Positions 21,070 through 33,187 of a stretch of 64,000 bases of DNA are shown in pieces (the first letter of the stretch is position 1; each line of letters opens with the position of its first letter). Position numbers and translations under genes: made by a program. Origin of the DNA: Romanomermis culicivorax (lineage: Eukaryota > Nematoda > Enoplea > Mermithida > Mermithidae). The notes below the pieces were generated by a model. It was not told the origin of the DNA, searched no databases, and worked only from the letters and a program-made list of their open reading frames with translations. The stretch spans positions 1,240,001-1,304,000 of the forward strand of contig CAWUHX010000034.1 in the NCBI GenBank assembly GCA_963922205.1, in the 5' to 3' direction.

Positions 21070-21960
21070 TCAGTTAAGTCGCCATCCGGGGCAGCGGTTG
21101 CTACCTGACACTCCACGGGGGGGTTCGGCGTGACCTAGCGTATGTTTCCCCATTGCGATAAGTTGGTTGGGGCAGAGTTTGATGCTATTCGGCGTATTAT
21201 TGATGAAAAGTAGCGGGCAGTGACTGTTGGTGACGTTGACGATTGCAGTTTCAATTGGGAGCTCTGCGGCTATGCTGTTAGTGGCTAGCGGTTGAACAAT
21301 CACGTCTGGATTGGTTGCCCTTGTTGTAGGGAAGATGGAGCTGCTTACCCATTGTTGGCAATGTGGGGAAATCGAAACCGATACTTGGGCGACGAGGAAA
21401 ATTGGCTCGGCTAGCTCTGTAACCTCCAGCCGCTGAGAGGGCCGTTGGTGTGGACCAGGTTGAGCCTGCCCTATTGGTTGTTCGGCCTTGATTTCTTCAG
21501 GTTGGCTAAAAATATCGGATTTATCATCATAGAAGCTTACTCGCTCCTCTTCGGGAATTTCCTCAAGAATGTTGTCATTCACGGTGTTCAGGAACAATTC
21601 TGATTGAGGGCGGACTGAGGTGATTACTTTGAGCGGCAGCTTCACGTCTTGGATTTTGATGCAATTTTCTTTGAAGTTTAAGATGGCATGGATATCCAGG
21701 TGTGTGAGAAAATCGGTGCTGATGATACATTGATCATTTCTATCGTTGTGGAGGATTACACACTTGATCATATGTTCGTCGAATGCAGATTCCATTGTAA
21801 TGACTACTGGGCCATGGGTGTTGACAATGGTGCTGTTGGTCACTTTGATTTTACCACATATCGGAAGTTGGAGAGATTGTCTGTCAAAAGCATGTTTGAC
21901 TAATCCTGAGGACAATACGTAACATTGGGCACTGGTGTAGATGAGGGCATGTGCCTTGAT
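21070..21960 (-). pseudogene. Family B retropepsin with lost catalytic Asp
   Basis: On the minus strand ALIYTSAQCYVLSS stands where DTGA would be, so the catalytic Asp and the Gly are changed. Downstream, QCIISTDFLTHLDIHAILNF is the retropepsin C-terminal core and matches the protease of element D (GTDFLAHPDVGAMMNF near 61800). An acidic and proline-rich tail joins it to RT. The 78-codon frame 21116-20880 belongs to the same linker. Confidence 0.65.
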
Positions 21961-22047
21961 TGCGCCAAGTTTGATGGGAATTTGAAAAGCTCATGTGGAA
22001 GCGTATTTGCGGATGAAAGTCTTTGATGACAGCGTGAGATTGTCAAT

Positions 22048-24700
22048 CTAGCAAATGGACGAACGGATGTGGCATGGATCTCCGAAAGCATGGCCAGTTG
22101 TATTCCAACAAACGATTCCTGGGCTCATGATCGGGGCGGTGGATGCGATTTCTTTAGAAGGGATGACCATGTTGGCAGCGGAAGTTGATTGATTGAGCGC
22201 GCATGTATCCGGAGTATTCACGGTGACCATAGCGGATGATGGTAGCGCCGGTAGCACCAGCTGGAGTTTGGAGGATTGAGAACTGGCATGTGAGGAATCC
22301 GTGGGCGTTGTAACGTATGGGGCTGGTAGGGCATTATAGTGAATGTGTTGTTCCCATGGCGCCAGAAAATGTTGGTTTGGGTAGACAGCGTAGGTGTTCT
22401 GAACAAAATCATTTCGACGATTTACTGGATTACCTTCATAAAAATAATTCCTTGCCCTGGGGAATAATTTGAACCTCTCTGGGGCGGTTCTCCACGGCGT
22501 GGACTCCAATCTCATTGACCACGGATATTGTTGGAATTGACTCCAAAATTGGTTTGCGGCAGTTGAGCGGCATGAGTTGGGAGATTGAAATCTTGCGGGT
22601 TACTTCGCTGAGCATTTTGTCTTTTTAGCCAGACGCAGTCTTCGGTATTGTGGGTGCGGGACTTATGCGCATCGCACCAAAGGCTTGTTGATTGCGTGAT
22701 GCGGGGATGGTCTCAGCTTGCGGATTGGTCAAAGAGGTTGATGTAAATCTCTCGGGATTGAGATTGATGGCGAGGGCTTTGAGGTCGTGGATTGGCTGGA
22801 AAATCTTTGGGGCGTTGCCCTGATTTACGTTCTTCGTAGTTGCGGTCGTATCATTGAATTAATTGCTCCAGAAGCATCTCTGTGCGTGGTTGCAGCTGCG
22901 GAGGTTTATCTAGTGGTTGCGGTTGAAAAGAGACAAATTTATTAGGCGGCGGTGCCGAATTTACGGGTAGGGATCCATTGAAAGTGTGCGGTTGTGATAG
23001 TGGTCCTGTGATTGGTCCGTGCTGCGGCGACGGTCAAAACGGCGGTTGAGCGGCTGTGGGGACCTTGGCGGCTGCATTTCCGGGTCGGCTTGGTTTACCA
23101 GTATAGGTCGTTCCACAGTTCCGATTTCCGCTTTAGTTAAGTTGAGGACGCTACGAGCTTTGGCAATGGCATTCACCAATTGTTGGACATTTGTAAAACT
23201 TTTCGCTTGCTCTCAAATTGTTAATTGGTAGAAAACAGGCATTTTTGTCAAAAATGTGTCAAGTACTTGTTTATGCTGAAAACTTTGATCCTCATCTTGA
23301 TATAACAATTGCACATACGTCATTACGTTACTCAAAAATGTGGCGGGTTCCTCTCTGACTTCAGGGGTGATTGATGCGAGCTCACGTTTGAGGGTCATTT
23401 GGTTGCAATCCGGGGCTAATTGGAACATGAGGAAATTTTTTGTGTCTTCGTAGCCCGTCATATCTTGAATCACGTTGCTCCGCGTATCAGGGGTAAGTCA
23501 ACGGAGTGCGCTCATCTTGACTTGGTTGGAGGCATCATACCCAAACTTGTTTTCCAGACGAATGAAAAAGCGTAGGAGGCGTTTGTTCATCACGGCTCCG
23601 TCGATAGTTAACGGGTGCATATTGTCGACAATTGTTTTGATGTGGCTATCTTCTTTGCAGTTAGAAGTGTGCGGTAATTCATACCGAGGTTGCGGGTGGT
23701 CGTAATAATCGTCGGGCGGGTAATCCAAGAAATTAAAGGGATTGGCCCCAGGTTGAAGGTGTCGTTGAGATGCGGAACGGAATGTTTCCTTGTCTCCACG
23801 CGTGGTACGAGAAAATTCGTTATTGTACAGGGTATCGGTAGACGGCGCTCTAGGTTTGACGTGAATTGGCGGTCGACTAAAGACCTGAGCCAGTTCAGTT
23901 TGAGGGAGAGTTTCGTTTGGGATATAAATATCTCGCGTTTCCTCGCTGTGAAACTGTGAGGACACCGGGGGTGGTCTTGGTGTGGGCGGGTTACGCGCGT
24001 TGGCTGCAGCGGTGGTTGTTGAAATCAATTGTTGCATTTGTTCTGCTAGGGCGGCAAAGCGCACGTTTGTGGATTTCACTTGATCTTGGATTTAGCGTTG
24101 AACATGTAGTTGTTGGGCTTGAAATTGATCAGAAATGGCGCCGATAATTTGATCAATCATTTGGACTGTGGGGATGTTATTGGTAATTCATGGGGCGGGA
24201 GTGCTGAGCTGGTCTAAGGCATAGCATGCTTCAATTTGGAAATTATGGACTTCGTTAGCGTTTTCGATTGCTAGGCTGCTGCAGTGGTTGGTTGCTGAAG
24301 TGCAGGCGGCTCCTGGGGCCTGCGGTTGGTCAATGTTGATAAAGGAGTCTGAAGAATTGGTCCTGGCGATGGTTTGGTCATTGTTAACTTGGGCGGCGGT
24401 GGTAGGCGGCGGTATTTGTGATACAGCCTGTGTGTTAGGACATATAATGGCGGCAATGAGAGGGTTTTGACTCAGAGGCAGCGAGGCATGTGAATTGACT
24501 ATGGTGGGGGTTGCAGAAATGAGCGGTACTTGAGTCTGTGTGGTCCCATCCAACTCGGAGGTACTGAAAGTAGACAAGGGCTGGTTATGGGGCGGGAGGC
24601 TTACCGTGGGTACCGCTGATGATTGCCAATATTTGTCGGCCGCAGCAATAACATCTGATCAAACCTCAAGGCGCGGCGCCGGGCCGTGGCGGTGTTAGGC
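22048..24700 (-). pseudogene. Family B gag region in pieces, with CHHC zinc knuckle
   Basis: Broken minus-strand frames (24577-24188, 24079-23498, 23473-23213, 23179-22961, 22515-22048) line up as one gag. They show a Thr/Pro-rich N-terminus, a helical stretch with RFFIRLENKFGYDASNQ and [17 protein letters not shown] typical of capsid, and a basic tail with [12 protein letters not shown] zinc knuckle follows near 22676-22632, reading [15 protein letters not shown], i.e. C-X2-H-X4-H-X4-C. I could not place a start codon or 5' LTR with confidence. TGGAATCCCAATCC on the minus strand at 24951 could be a primer-binding site. Confidence 0.6.
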
Positions 24701-24979
24701 GAGCTTGATTGCGATGGGAGGCGTGTGAGATCCAGCGGCGTATGGCTTACTTTTGGCATCTTTTTGCGGAAGGTATAATAACCTTTTTTGTAACCTCACG
24801 CGCAACTACAGCGTGGGCGAATTTTGAAATTTTGGGTCATATTCGGATGCAGCACAACAGCGGGGAAAGGAAGTGTACAATCCAAATGGTCATCAGTGTT
24901 GTATTTGGGAATAAGTCAGGGACTGATGAGCTAGGGGAGGATTGGGATTCCAGGGTTCATCTTTAAAGTACATATTTCC

Positions 24980-26222
24980 CGCGCCTACGCTTACCCGGTT
25001 AACTTAATTAATTGTACTTAAACCCGACAATAATAACCTTACCAATCAAGGAAGAAGTGCTTCCTTAATTGTCTCCCAATTAAATGAAAACCAGAAAAGG
25101 AAGACCTTTCTAATTTTATCTTACATAATGAAAAACACTTACTAACAAAATGGGCGAGGCGAGAACAGTGTTTTTTTTTGTACATGACCCATTTGCACAT
25201 GTACAAACGAGTAGGCAATTTTCATTTGTACATATTTGTACAATGAAAATATTAGTTTTTTAAGCGACTTTGTTTGGGTACTTATTGGTACAGATATCGA
25301 ATCAAATATATTATGATTTTAGAAGAAGTGAGACCACTCTAAATAAAATCAAAAAAATACTCAACAACAACAAAATTTATTCAACACCGGGCACGGCCAA
25401 ACGTCAAAAAATCATTCAAGTAGAGGAAGATCTTTCTCAAACAATTTTATTGCATCTTCTTCTTCATCACTTTCAGCAGTTTCCGATTTCTATAAAAACA
25501 GATTTCTATAAAAAGGAGGGCATGAGTAAGTCATATTTAGCACCTGAAAAAGTGAGCAAAATTGCTTGGTGGGAAGAATTTAAAAAAAATTTTCCCCACT
25601 TGATATCTGAAGAATTGCGGGTGAGGTAAAAACTAATAAAAATTGACAATGACAACAAAGTTAAACCTACTGATTTATCTAAGTACTTCAATTCAATTAA
25701 GACTCAATTTATTATTTCCATCCAAAAAATTCCAAAATTTTCAATATTTGGAAAATCATAAAATTTATACCACAGTAATAAGGCGCGGTTCACAACATGC
25801 AGCACAGTTCCGCTGAGACAAGCGGAAATCTCAATTTTTGGTACAAATTTCGGCAAAATTTTGGATTCTTCTCGTTTGTACATGTACAAATGACGACTCA
25901 AAGTTCATTTGCCGCTAGAAATTTTCATTTGCCGACGGCAAAAAAAAACACTGGGCGAGAATAAAGAACGATTCACTCCCACGCACTAGGTAGAAAAACA
26001 AACATATACGTGCCTGCAGGGGAGGCGGCGAGTATGAGAAAAATAAGTAAAAGGTGTACGTTATAAAGAGCACACAAAGAATACTAATGAGAGAGAGAGC
26101 CAGCGCACGTGTACCAAAGTGCGCTACAGTAAGACGACTGTTGATGGTCCACATTGCTCGCTCCACTTGGTACCTGCGGGCCTCATGCATGGTTTGACAA
26201 AAGTACAAAAATCAGCGGAAAC
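24980..26222 (-). repeat. LTR-like repeat with TATA box (minus copy), interrupted by a hAT element
   Basis: The minus strand begins TGTTTCCGCTG at 26222 and matches 32909-33187 (+) for about 265 bp, including TCTCTCATTAGTATTCTTTG and a TATA region. After the hAT insertion (25166-25953) it continues to about 24980. The TG start and promoter-like content suggest an LTR. Its 3' end is unclear, and it may belong to family B or C. Confidence 0.45.
25166..25953 (+). mobile_element. 788-bp non-autonomous hAT-like element
   Basis: Ends CAGTGTTTTTTTTT...AAAAAAAAACACTG are inverted and flanked by the perfect 8-bp duplication GGCGAGAA (25158-25165 and 25954-25961). Short TIRs beginning CAGTG with 8-bp duplications are the hAT hallmark. 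The interior (a 119-codon frame at 25270-25629) has no hAT transposase motif that I recognise. TGTACATG/TGTACAAA motifs recur subterminally. Confidence 0.85.
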
Positions 26223-26249
26223 ACACTACAACATCTGCTTGGATTGCTT

Positions 26250-27047
26250 AATAGGGACTCGCACTCACCAAATTCAAACTGACAATTTGGCCACAAAAAG
26301 TTGGGTCTAACCCTAATGCTGACACATTATCATGCCTGCCAGATCCTACTTTTCTCACTGGTCAGAGTATTGACGATACTCCTCTTTACTGACCTGAGGG
26401 ACATGTAATGATGATCACCGATGGTGTGGAGTACCTGGCCAGATCAGAGACTTATGCAGAGATCACAAATGGTGTGCAGCACCTGGCGAGATCAGAGACC
26501 AATGCTGTGATATCGATTGGTGGGCAGCAAGACAACCTTCTCCCAGCTCAATTTGAGGATCTGGATCTAGCCTCCATTCTTAGATCTCTTAAACCCTACA
26601 GTGATCAGAATGATGTTGATGGCTACCATCTGTTGGATAACCTCCTTGAGAAATGGACAGGCAAGTTCAATAAGATTGTCATACCTAGATCCATGGTTAC
26701 TACCATTATCCAGGCTCATCACAATGACATCTTGGCCAGACATTTTGGTGCCAAATCTACCACGTGGCTCATAGCTCACAGGTACCACTGGCCATCCCTC
26801 AGTCTGAACATCAAGTCCTTTTGTCAGCAGTGTGATCTTTGCCAACGGAATAAGCCCGTCCCCCAGCAGCCCTGAAACCTATCACCATTACAGGACCATT
26901 TCATCTGGTAGGAGTCGACTGCATGGGATCCATGACCACTAGTGAGACTGGCAACTGATTCATTGTAGTCTTCATCGACTACTTTACGAAAGGGGTCGAG
27001 GCTTTTGCTACTCTGGATATCACTGCGCAAACCATAGCCCGACTTTT
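26250..27047 (+). pseudogene. Family A fragment: RNase H end and integrase N-terminal half
   Basis: The sequence follows the first element from KFKLTIWP (RNase H end) through the HHCC module (FCQQCDLCQRNK near 26818-26853) into the integrase core, with several stops and shifts. It breaks at 27047, corresponding to base 4069 of the first element, next to the family C frame. Compared with the first element it has lost most CpG sites to TpG or CpA. Confidence 0.75.
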
Positions 27048-29155
27048 AAGAATAAGGACGCCGTAGTCAAAGCAATCCATTTGGACCCGTACCCCATAAT
27101 CCACAACATCGACATCTCCCCGCCGCTGTACAAGCTGGCTCGAAGAATAGGGTTTTTCGCTGAAAAGCACACTCTGAAAGCTACCGTTTCCGCCATGTGG
27201 GCGCTGGACGTTTCAAAACTCATGCTAAGATTCCCCGCCACTTTGCGATTCTTCAACAACCCGGCGACATCATTCCTGCAATCGGACGTTCTCGCATATG
27301 CAGCCCTCTACGCCTACTATCCACTTTTATTGTTCTTGGCTTTTAGCTGTTACGGCTTCATCCCCGAGGTATACAATGCTCCTGCGTTGTTTCCCCACGA
27401 CTCGTTGGACACGGCCAAAATCGACCACCTCACCAAGACAATCATCGCTGCTTTTCACAACGCTGCGTTGTCAGACGTTCTACCCACCAACTCCGCCGAT
27501 AGAATTTACCCTACTATCTCGCGAATTGCCCTCCCTGCGATCATGCGAGACCAGGTTCTTTCTGCTTACAAATTTTTTATGTTCGATTGCACATCATCCG
27601 ACCACGGTCGGTCTTTTTGTTTAGGAATGGTGCCCAACGGTTTTCGCAGCGTCAAAGTATTGATGCGTACAATGCACCCGAAGCTTCTCACCACCCTGAA
27701 AGTGCCCAAGAAAAAGAAGAAGAAACAGAAGGACGAGTGGAACAAATCACCAGATGTCTCCGACGACGAAGACCCGGCCCTCCAACCTCGATCGATGTTC
27801 GATGATCCAAAATGCCTTCAAGCAGCTGTCACTTCGGCCATGAAGAGTAACCTCATGGACCGGCTCATCGAATTACACAACTTTCCAGTTTCGCCCATGT
27901 ACAAATTAGCTATCCATGATCGCCTCCAATATGAAACCGACCCTGCGCTGCAACCCATTCCACACGTAGTTGATGACGTGTGGATCGAACGCGTCGCCGC
28001 TGACCAACCGCTCCGCCATCAAACCTACCAGGGTACTCATAACCGTTATCACCCCTCCACCATTTTTAGTTTTTTGCAGGTGGATGGAGACTGGTTTCGA
28101 CGCCCAACATCTTGCATGCCATTGGCCGTGCTTTTGGCTTCGCCTTGTTCTGCCGCTGAATACGCCTATGTTAAGGATTTATTGCTTCGCCATGCTCAAA
28201 ATTTTGATCTAGCAACGCGTACCGCTTTCCACGACTGTATGTGGTACCCCGCCCACGGCAACCCCCAAACGCGCTTCACCGAATGGATGAACCGCATACC
28301 CAAGCGAGAGCCGTCCTTCGCAAGGGACCCCGGAACATACGTCTGCAACAGGTTCGCCCTACGCTGGATCATCTTCAATGAGGAATTCCACATGGAAACA
28401 TCAGTTGAACAGATCGATATCGACGAATCGGATTACACGGCCAATCCCCATAGCCGCTTCCATTTCTACTCAACCTTCCTCAACATCATCAACTTTCAAA
28501 ATCAATTTTTGTTCCCCACGCTAGTGTATGGGTACCCCTTGCCAGCTACGGCCTCTGTGCACACGCTCACCACCGAGGAACTACTCGAGTGCCCAACTTT
28601 GGGTATCGACGTGGAACCTGCCGACGAAGAACTATTGGATACGCCAATTTTCGATTTGAATATAGCGAAGCTGCCGCTGTCAACTGATGCCTCGGCCCTT
28701 CCTATGCCCACTGCCCCATCCGATCTTACGCCGACCGCCACGCAAATTACCGACTTCTTGAAACTGACGCTTGACAAAATTTCAACCCTCCCCCCGGTAC
28801 GGATGGACGAATCCACCCCGATCCAACCCCCAGCGATGGATGCCGAAACCGCCACTGATCAAACGTTAATGGACATACCTGAAGAAAGCACCATCGACCA
28901 TTCCACGTCAATGGACCTCCTATCTGCAGAACCTGCAACAACATTGCCTCCGATGGCGCCCACCGTAGACCCAGGCATCTATCTGGCCACTCTGGCAACC
29001 CTGCCCAGACTTCCGATTATTGCCACTGTTGCGGCTGCAAGGTATAGTGCACCTGTCCGTTTTTCACAACATATAATTTCAGATCTGCAATGGCAAGCAC
29101 TGGCTGCAGCTCTCACCGCATATCATTTTCCATCACCTTCGCCTGCTATGCTGTT

Positions 29156-30297
29156 CAGTGTTGCCAGATGTGACGGGTTCCCGTCAATTTTGACGGGAAA
29201 CGAGGCAATTGACGGGAAGTTTGACGGGATGAAAAAATGACGGGATTTGTGACGGTACTTCACTATTTGTGACGGAATTGATGGGAATCTGACGTTTTTT
29301 GTTCACCGGCTGTGCACACCCACTTAAATTTGTGCACGTAACGTTATAAGTATATACAATTGCACATTTAGATGCAAAAAATTTGTGCAAGGACCTGAAA
29401 AAATATGCATTGTGCACAAAAAAGAAACCATGGGTACATTCCATACTTTAAAAAATAAATCAGAACCCGTGAGGCGTGAATATATGTTGATGATGCCGTT
29501 TCGAACCAATTTATGCTGCATTTATTGGTTAATTATTGGTTTTTTTTGTTATCTACGGGTATGCATTTCTAGCAGGGGCTGACAAATCGTAAACTTTTGG
29601 GTTTTTTTGGGTTTTTGCTTTTTTAACATGCACTTAATTGATTGTTCAGCCCAAAATTTTAATTAATTGTATAGAAATTTAAAGTAATACTTCAAAAACG
29701 AGAAGGTCGGCCGGAGGCTCTGCCCAAATTTTTTATGGATTTTTTTTAGGAATTTAAGGTAATTTTGCAAAAACGAGAGGGTCGGCCGGAGGCTCTGCAC
29801 AAATTTTCAATTAATTCGATAGAAATTTAAAGTAATTGCAAAAACGAGAAGGTCGGCCGGAGGCTCTGCCCAAATTTTTAATGGATTTTTTAGAAGGTAA
29901 TTTTGCAAAAAACGAGAAGGTCGGCCGGAGGTTCTGCCCAAATTTTTCATTGAATCTTTACAAATTTAATGGAATTTTACAATATGGGAGAGGTTTTAGT
30001 TATTTACAAGTGCGTTTGGTGGGACTTCTATAATAAGTATGTCTTGCACTCCACGTTAAGTAAAAATGTTTTGTTACCTACAATTAATAGTTAATTATTT
30101 TATTCAGAATTTTGTTATTGTTGTACATAATATTATTTTATTTCTCACGTTTGTATCGATTATGTATTAGTTTTTTTTATAATTTCGTTGACGGGGTTTG
30201 TGACGGGTTTCAAAATTTATGTGACGGGATGTGACGGGATTTTCGGTTTTTTTCGAAAAAAATGACGGGTTTTTAATAATTCCATCTGGCAACACTG
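29156..30297 (+). mobile_element. 1,142-bp non-autonomous hAT-like element in the family C frame
   Basis: TIRs CAGTGTTGCCAGATG and CATCTGGCAACACTG are perfect over 15 bp. The 8-bp duplication ATGCTGTT flanks them (29148-29155 and 30298-30305). Removing the element and one duplication keeps the family C phase, so the insertion came after that frame was intact. TGACGGG motifs crowd both ends. The interior holds a tandem repeat and no transposase. Confidence 0.9.
29694..29950 (+). repeat. Four tandem copies of a ~70-bp unit inside the hAT element
   Basis: Each unit contains AACGAGAAGGTCGGCCGGAG, or with one change AACGAGAGGGTCGG, followed by a CTCTGCCCAAATTTTT-type stretch. Units start near 29694, 29768, 29838 and 29906. 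Spacing varies through differences in the A/T-rich part. Confidence 0.75.
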
Positions 30298-32001
30298 ATG
30301 CTGTTCCTGGAGCATCATTGGATGGATTATCCGGATGCGCTCAAGGAAGAGATACAACGTATTTTGCTGCCGCAACCGAGGCCTGCTGCACCGGTCCCTC
30401 CAGTTGCTCAACCCGCTCTGGTAATTGCTGAAGCGGCCGTACAGCCACCCACCGCACTGCTGCCGATGCCTGTATCTCAAACTCCACCACCTGCGTCTCT
30501 ATTGCCGCTGACGGCACCTATGGATGCCCAAACCCCACAGGCTCCCAGCACGTCCGCGTCAGCTTTAGATCACCATGGCCTACCCATTCGAAAACCCGGA
30601 CATTACGAACACTCCGTGAAACGCAAGCAGCACCTTCAGGAAGAAGCAGAATATCGAAAATCTCACAAGACGCCTACATCCGACGAACCCCCCACCCGGC
30701 GAATGCCCCCACCCAGTACTTCAGGTACTGAGCGCAGCAAAATGCCCAGCGAATGAACAACCCATTGCCGCGAACAATGCAATCAACAAAAAGCTCGTGA
30801 AGAGGCCCGTCACACTAGTTCGATGACGCAGCGGAAGGTCACGTCCACAAAAACAACAGTGCCCGCAAAACAACCGCCACCTGCCCGCCAATTGAAAAGC
30901 CACTGTTCTCCCCACGAATCACACTCTCATGACGACCGCCACCGAAAGGACACCCAACAACCACCCACTACAAGCTGTGATAGCCATCAACACAAACATC
31001 GTAGCCATGCACCGCCGCACCGCACTCAAAGTGAGCAAATGTGCCAGGTGCACTCGACAGGTTTCTACGAAGATGCGTACAAACATGGTCCATCACCACC
31101 AAAATTGACAGATTACATCAGCCCTTTGCATCGCGACGCCGAAATCCAAAGACACATGGAAGCTTTGAAGAATCGGCCAAAAGCAGCATTCAAGGTCTCG
31201 CTACCTCTGCCACCCCTGATGGACATGGAACCAGCCACGTCATCCTCAACTTTGCTTCCACCCACGGACATGTTGCAGCCAGCCACGGCCCCAACATCTG
31301 CCGCAACAACTACAGTAACTCACACCACGTCACTGCCGCCTACGGCCCCGACGTCGATCCAAACCACTACACCCTCCCAACCACAATTGTTTATCACCGC
31401 TAGACCGGTTCTCGGAGTTGCTCCGCAAACCACCTCTGCGCAACATTTGGGAATGCGTTTGCCCAGTGAAGCAACCCGATTGCCAAATTACACGCACTTC
31501 GGAACCACAGTCTCACCGCACTGCATTAGGCTGGCGATGCCCCATCACCCGCCGCAAATCAATCCATCTGTTGAGTTCTTCACACCGCATATGTTGCACG
31601 AAATGATCCTGATCAATTTCTGCGGTCGTCTTGGTGTTCCTGTTACTATTGCCGTTCACATTCGCGCGACGAATGCTTTGCTAGCCTTGTATCAATATTT
31701 CGGCAATCACTACCGAACCACGTACCAGGAACAACAACCGCCCGTCTCACCTGATGTCGCTGCGCTGATTCTGCGATGGGTCGCCGGCCTCTGGGCCGAG
31801 CAGCTCGGCGTAGTCAACGCCGTGCACACTGCCCATCTAGCTCTCTTTCTGTACAAAGCACATGGCCTGGACAATCCGTCGTGCCTATTGCAAGCCTACA
31901 ACACCGCTGTCCGCTTGATCGATAGCTGGATGGCCTACCCGCAATACTCACTGTTCGAACAACCGCCAGAAATCGCGGATATCCAACAAATTTACCTCTA
32001 A

Positions 32002-32908
32002 TACCACAGCAAAACTGACCACCCCATACCCCTGCTGCGCCGGCACGATTTCTCTGCCTGGTGGAACTTGTTGCAACTGCCACCATTGCCGCCAACAGCC
32101 TTGCCTTCGGACCGTCCTTCTTTGATAGCCATGCAGCTGCCACCCGGCCCTGTGAACCCTCCCTCACTGCTGCGGTCCCAAACCTTCACTTCATCTTCCC
32201 GCCGCCGGGACACCGCCAACTACGGCCGCAATCGCCACACTCGCTCCATTCGTTTCAATGGCCATGATGATCCCCCTGACCCCCATGGTTATCACAATGA
32301 CTGCTATCGCCAAGAGAATCGCAACCATCGCGACAATCAGCAACAATCTCAATCCGCATCTGATACTCGCCATCATCGCCGCCATTGATTCCAGGCTTTT
32401 GTACAGTAACATTCGTTTTTCTTTTTTGTTTTCATTAACCTCGTTAATACCGGTTGTTTTGATTTTCTAATCTCTTTTGTGTGCTTTATTTTGTACTAGT
32501 ATTCCCAGCACACGTGCAGCCGATGCTAAGACCACACAGTAAGAGGACTCAACTTGTTCTACCACCCTACGCCTCCACTTGTGCCGTTTTGTCCTTTCGG
32601 CCTCCGCCCCCTTGTGCCCATCTCATTACTGCCCCCATCGTAGTGGCCGGCCTCACCCTCCCATCTGCATGGCGTCCTATGCTGGTGTGCTCCAGTATAT
32701 TGGTGCAGATGGAGTGACAACGCGAGCTGCAGCGTTGCTGAACTTACGGCCTCACTAGTTGCAACCCGCGTTGGGAGGTCTCACCCTACGGGCCATCCAA
32801 AACAAGCTCAAACAACTGCAACGACTCCGTCGGCTCCACTGCATGATACCAAAGACCACTTCGGCCACTCTGGTGATGGCCTGTAGTGGCGGTGCCCTTC
32901 CCCTTGCA
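32002..32908 (+). other. Family C 3' tail, no clear gene
   Basis: Downstream of the polyprotein stop, a second frame (32068-32388) encodes an Arg/His/Asp-rich stretch ([13 protein letters not shown]) that may be a shifted extension of the polyprotein or a nucleic-acid-binding tail. Beyond 32390 the sequence has no convincing open frame. It ends at the LTR-like repeat at 32909. Confidence 0.35.
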
Positions 32909-33187
32909 TGTTTCCGCCGATTTTTGTCATTTTGTCAAACCCCACATGAGGCCTGCAGGTACCAAGTGGAGCGAGCAATGCGGACCATCAACAGTCGTCT
33001 TACTGTAGCGCACTTTGGTACGCGTGCGCTGGCTCTCTCTCTCATTAGTATTCTTTGTGTGCTCTATATAACGTATGCCTTTTACTTATTTTTCTCATAC
33101 TTGCTGCCTCCCTGGCATGCACGTATATGTTTGTTTTTCTTCCCAGTGCGTGGGAGTGAATCGTTCTCTATTCTTGCCTCACCCATT
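32909..33187 (+). repeat. LTR-like repeat with TATA box (plus copy)
   Basis: The copy starts TGTTTCCGCCG and matches the minus-strand repeat at 26222-25962 to about 33187, where homology ends after TTGCCTCACCCATT. CTCTATATAACG near 33060 is a strong TATA box, present as CTCTTTATAACG in the other copy. It directly follows the family C tail, as a 3' LTR would, but its own 3' part is missing. Confidence 0.5.

Larger units (their letters stand above)
27048..32001 (+). pseudogene. Family C uncharacterised polyprotein (about 1,270 codons), broken by a hAT insertion and one TGA
   Basis: The frame is open from the junction at 27048 (first ATG 27081) to the hAT element at 29156. It resumes at the duplicated ATGCTGTT (30298) in matching phase and runs to TAA at 32001, with one TGA at 30754-30756. 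I do not recognise a catalytic domain. Visible parts: a hydrophobic stretch near codons 80-95 ([14 protein letters not shown]), a lysine block [12 protein letters not shown] near 220, and a long Thr/Pro/Met-rich spacer near 530-640. Later come basic, proline-rich segments (KPGHYEHSVKRKQ near 30590) and a helical C-terminus with ALLALYQYF and [12 protein letters not shown]. The layout suggests a gag-like structural polyprotein of an LTR element, but this is inference. Its 5' end is cut by the family A fragment. Confidence 0.5.

Noticed and set aside
30754-30756. TGA in family C as evidence of stop-codon readthrough or reassignment
   Set aside because: A CGA to TGA transition fits the CpG decay seen in the other elements, and the host transporter uses a normal code.
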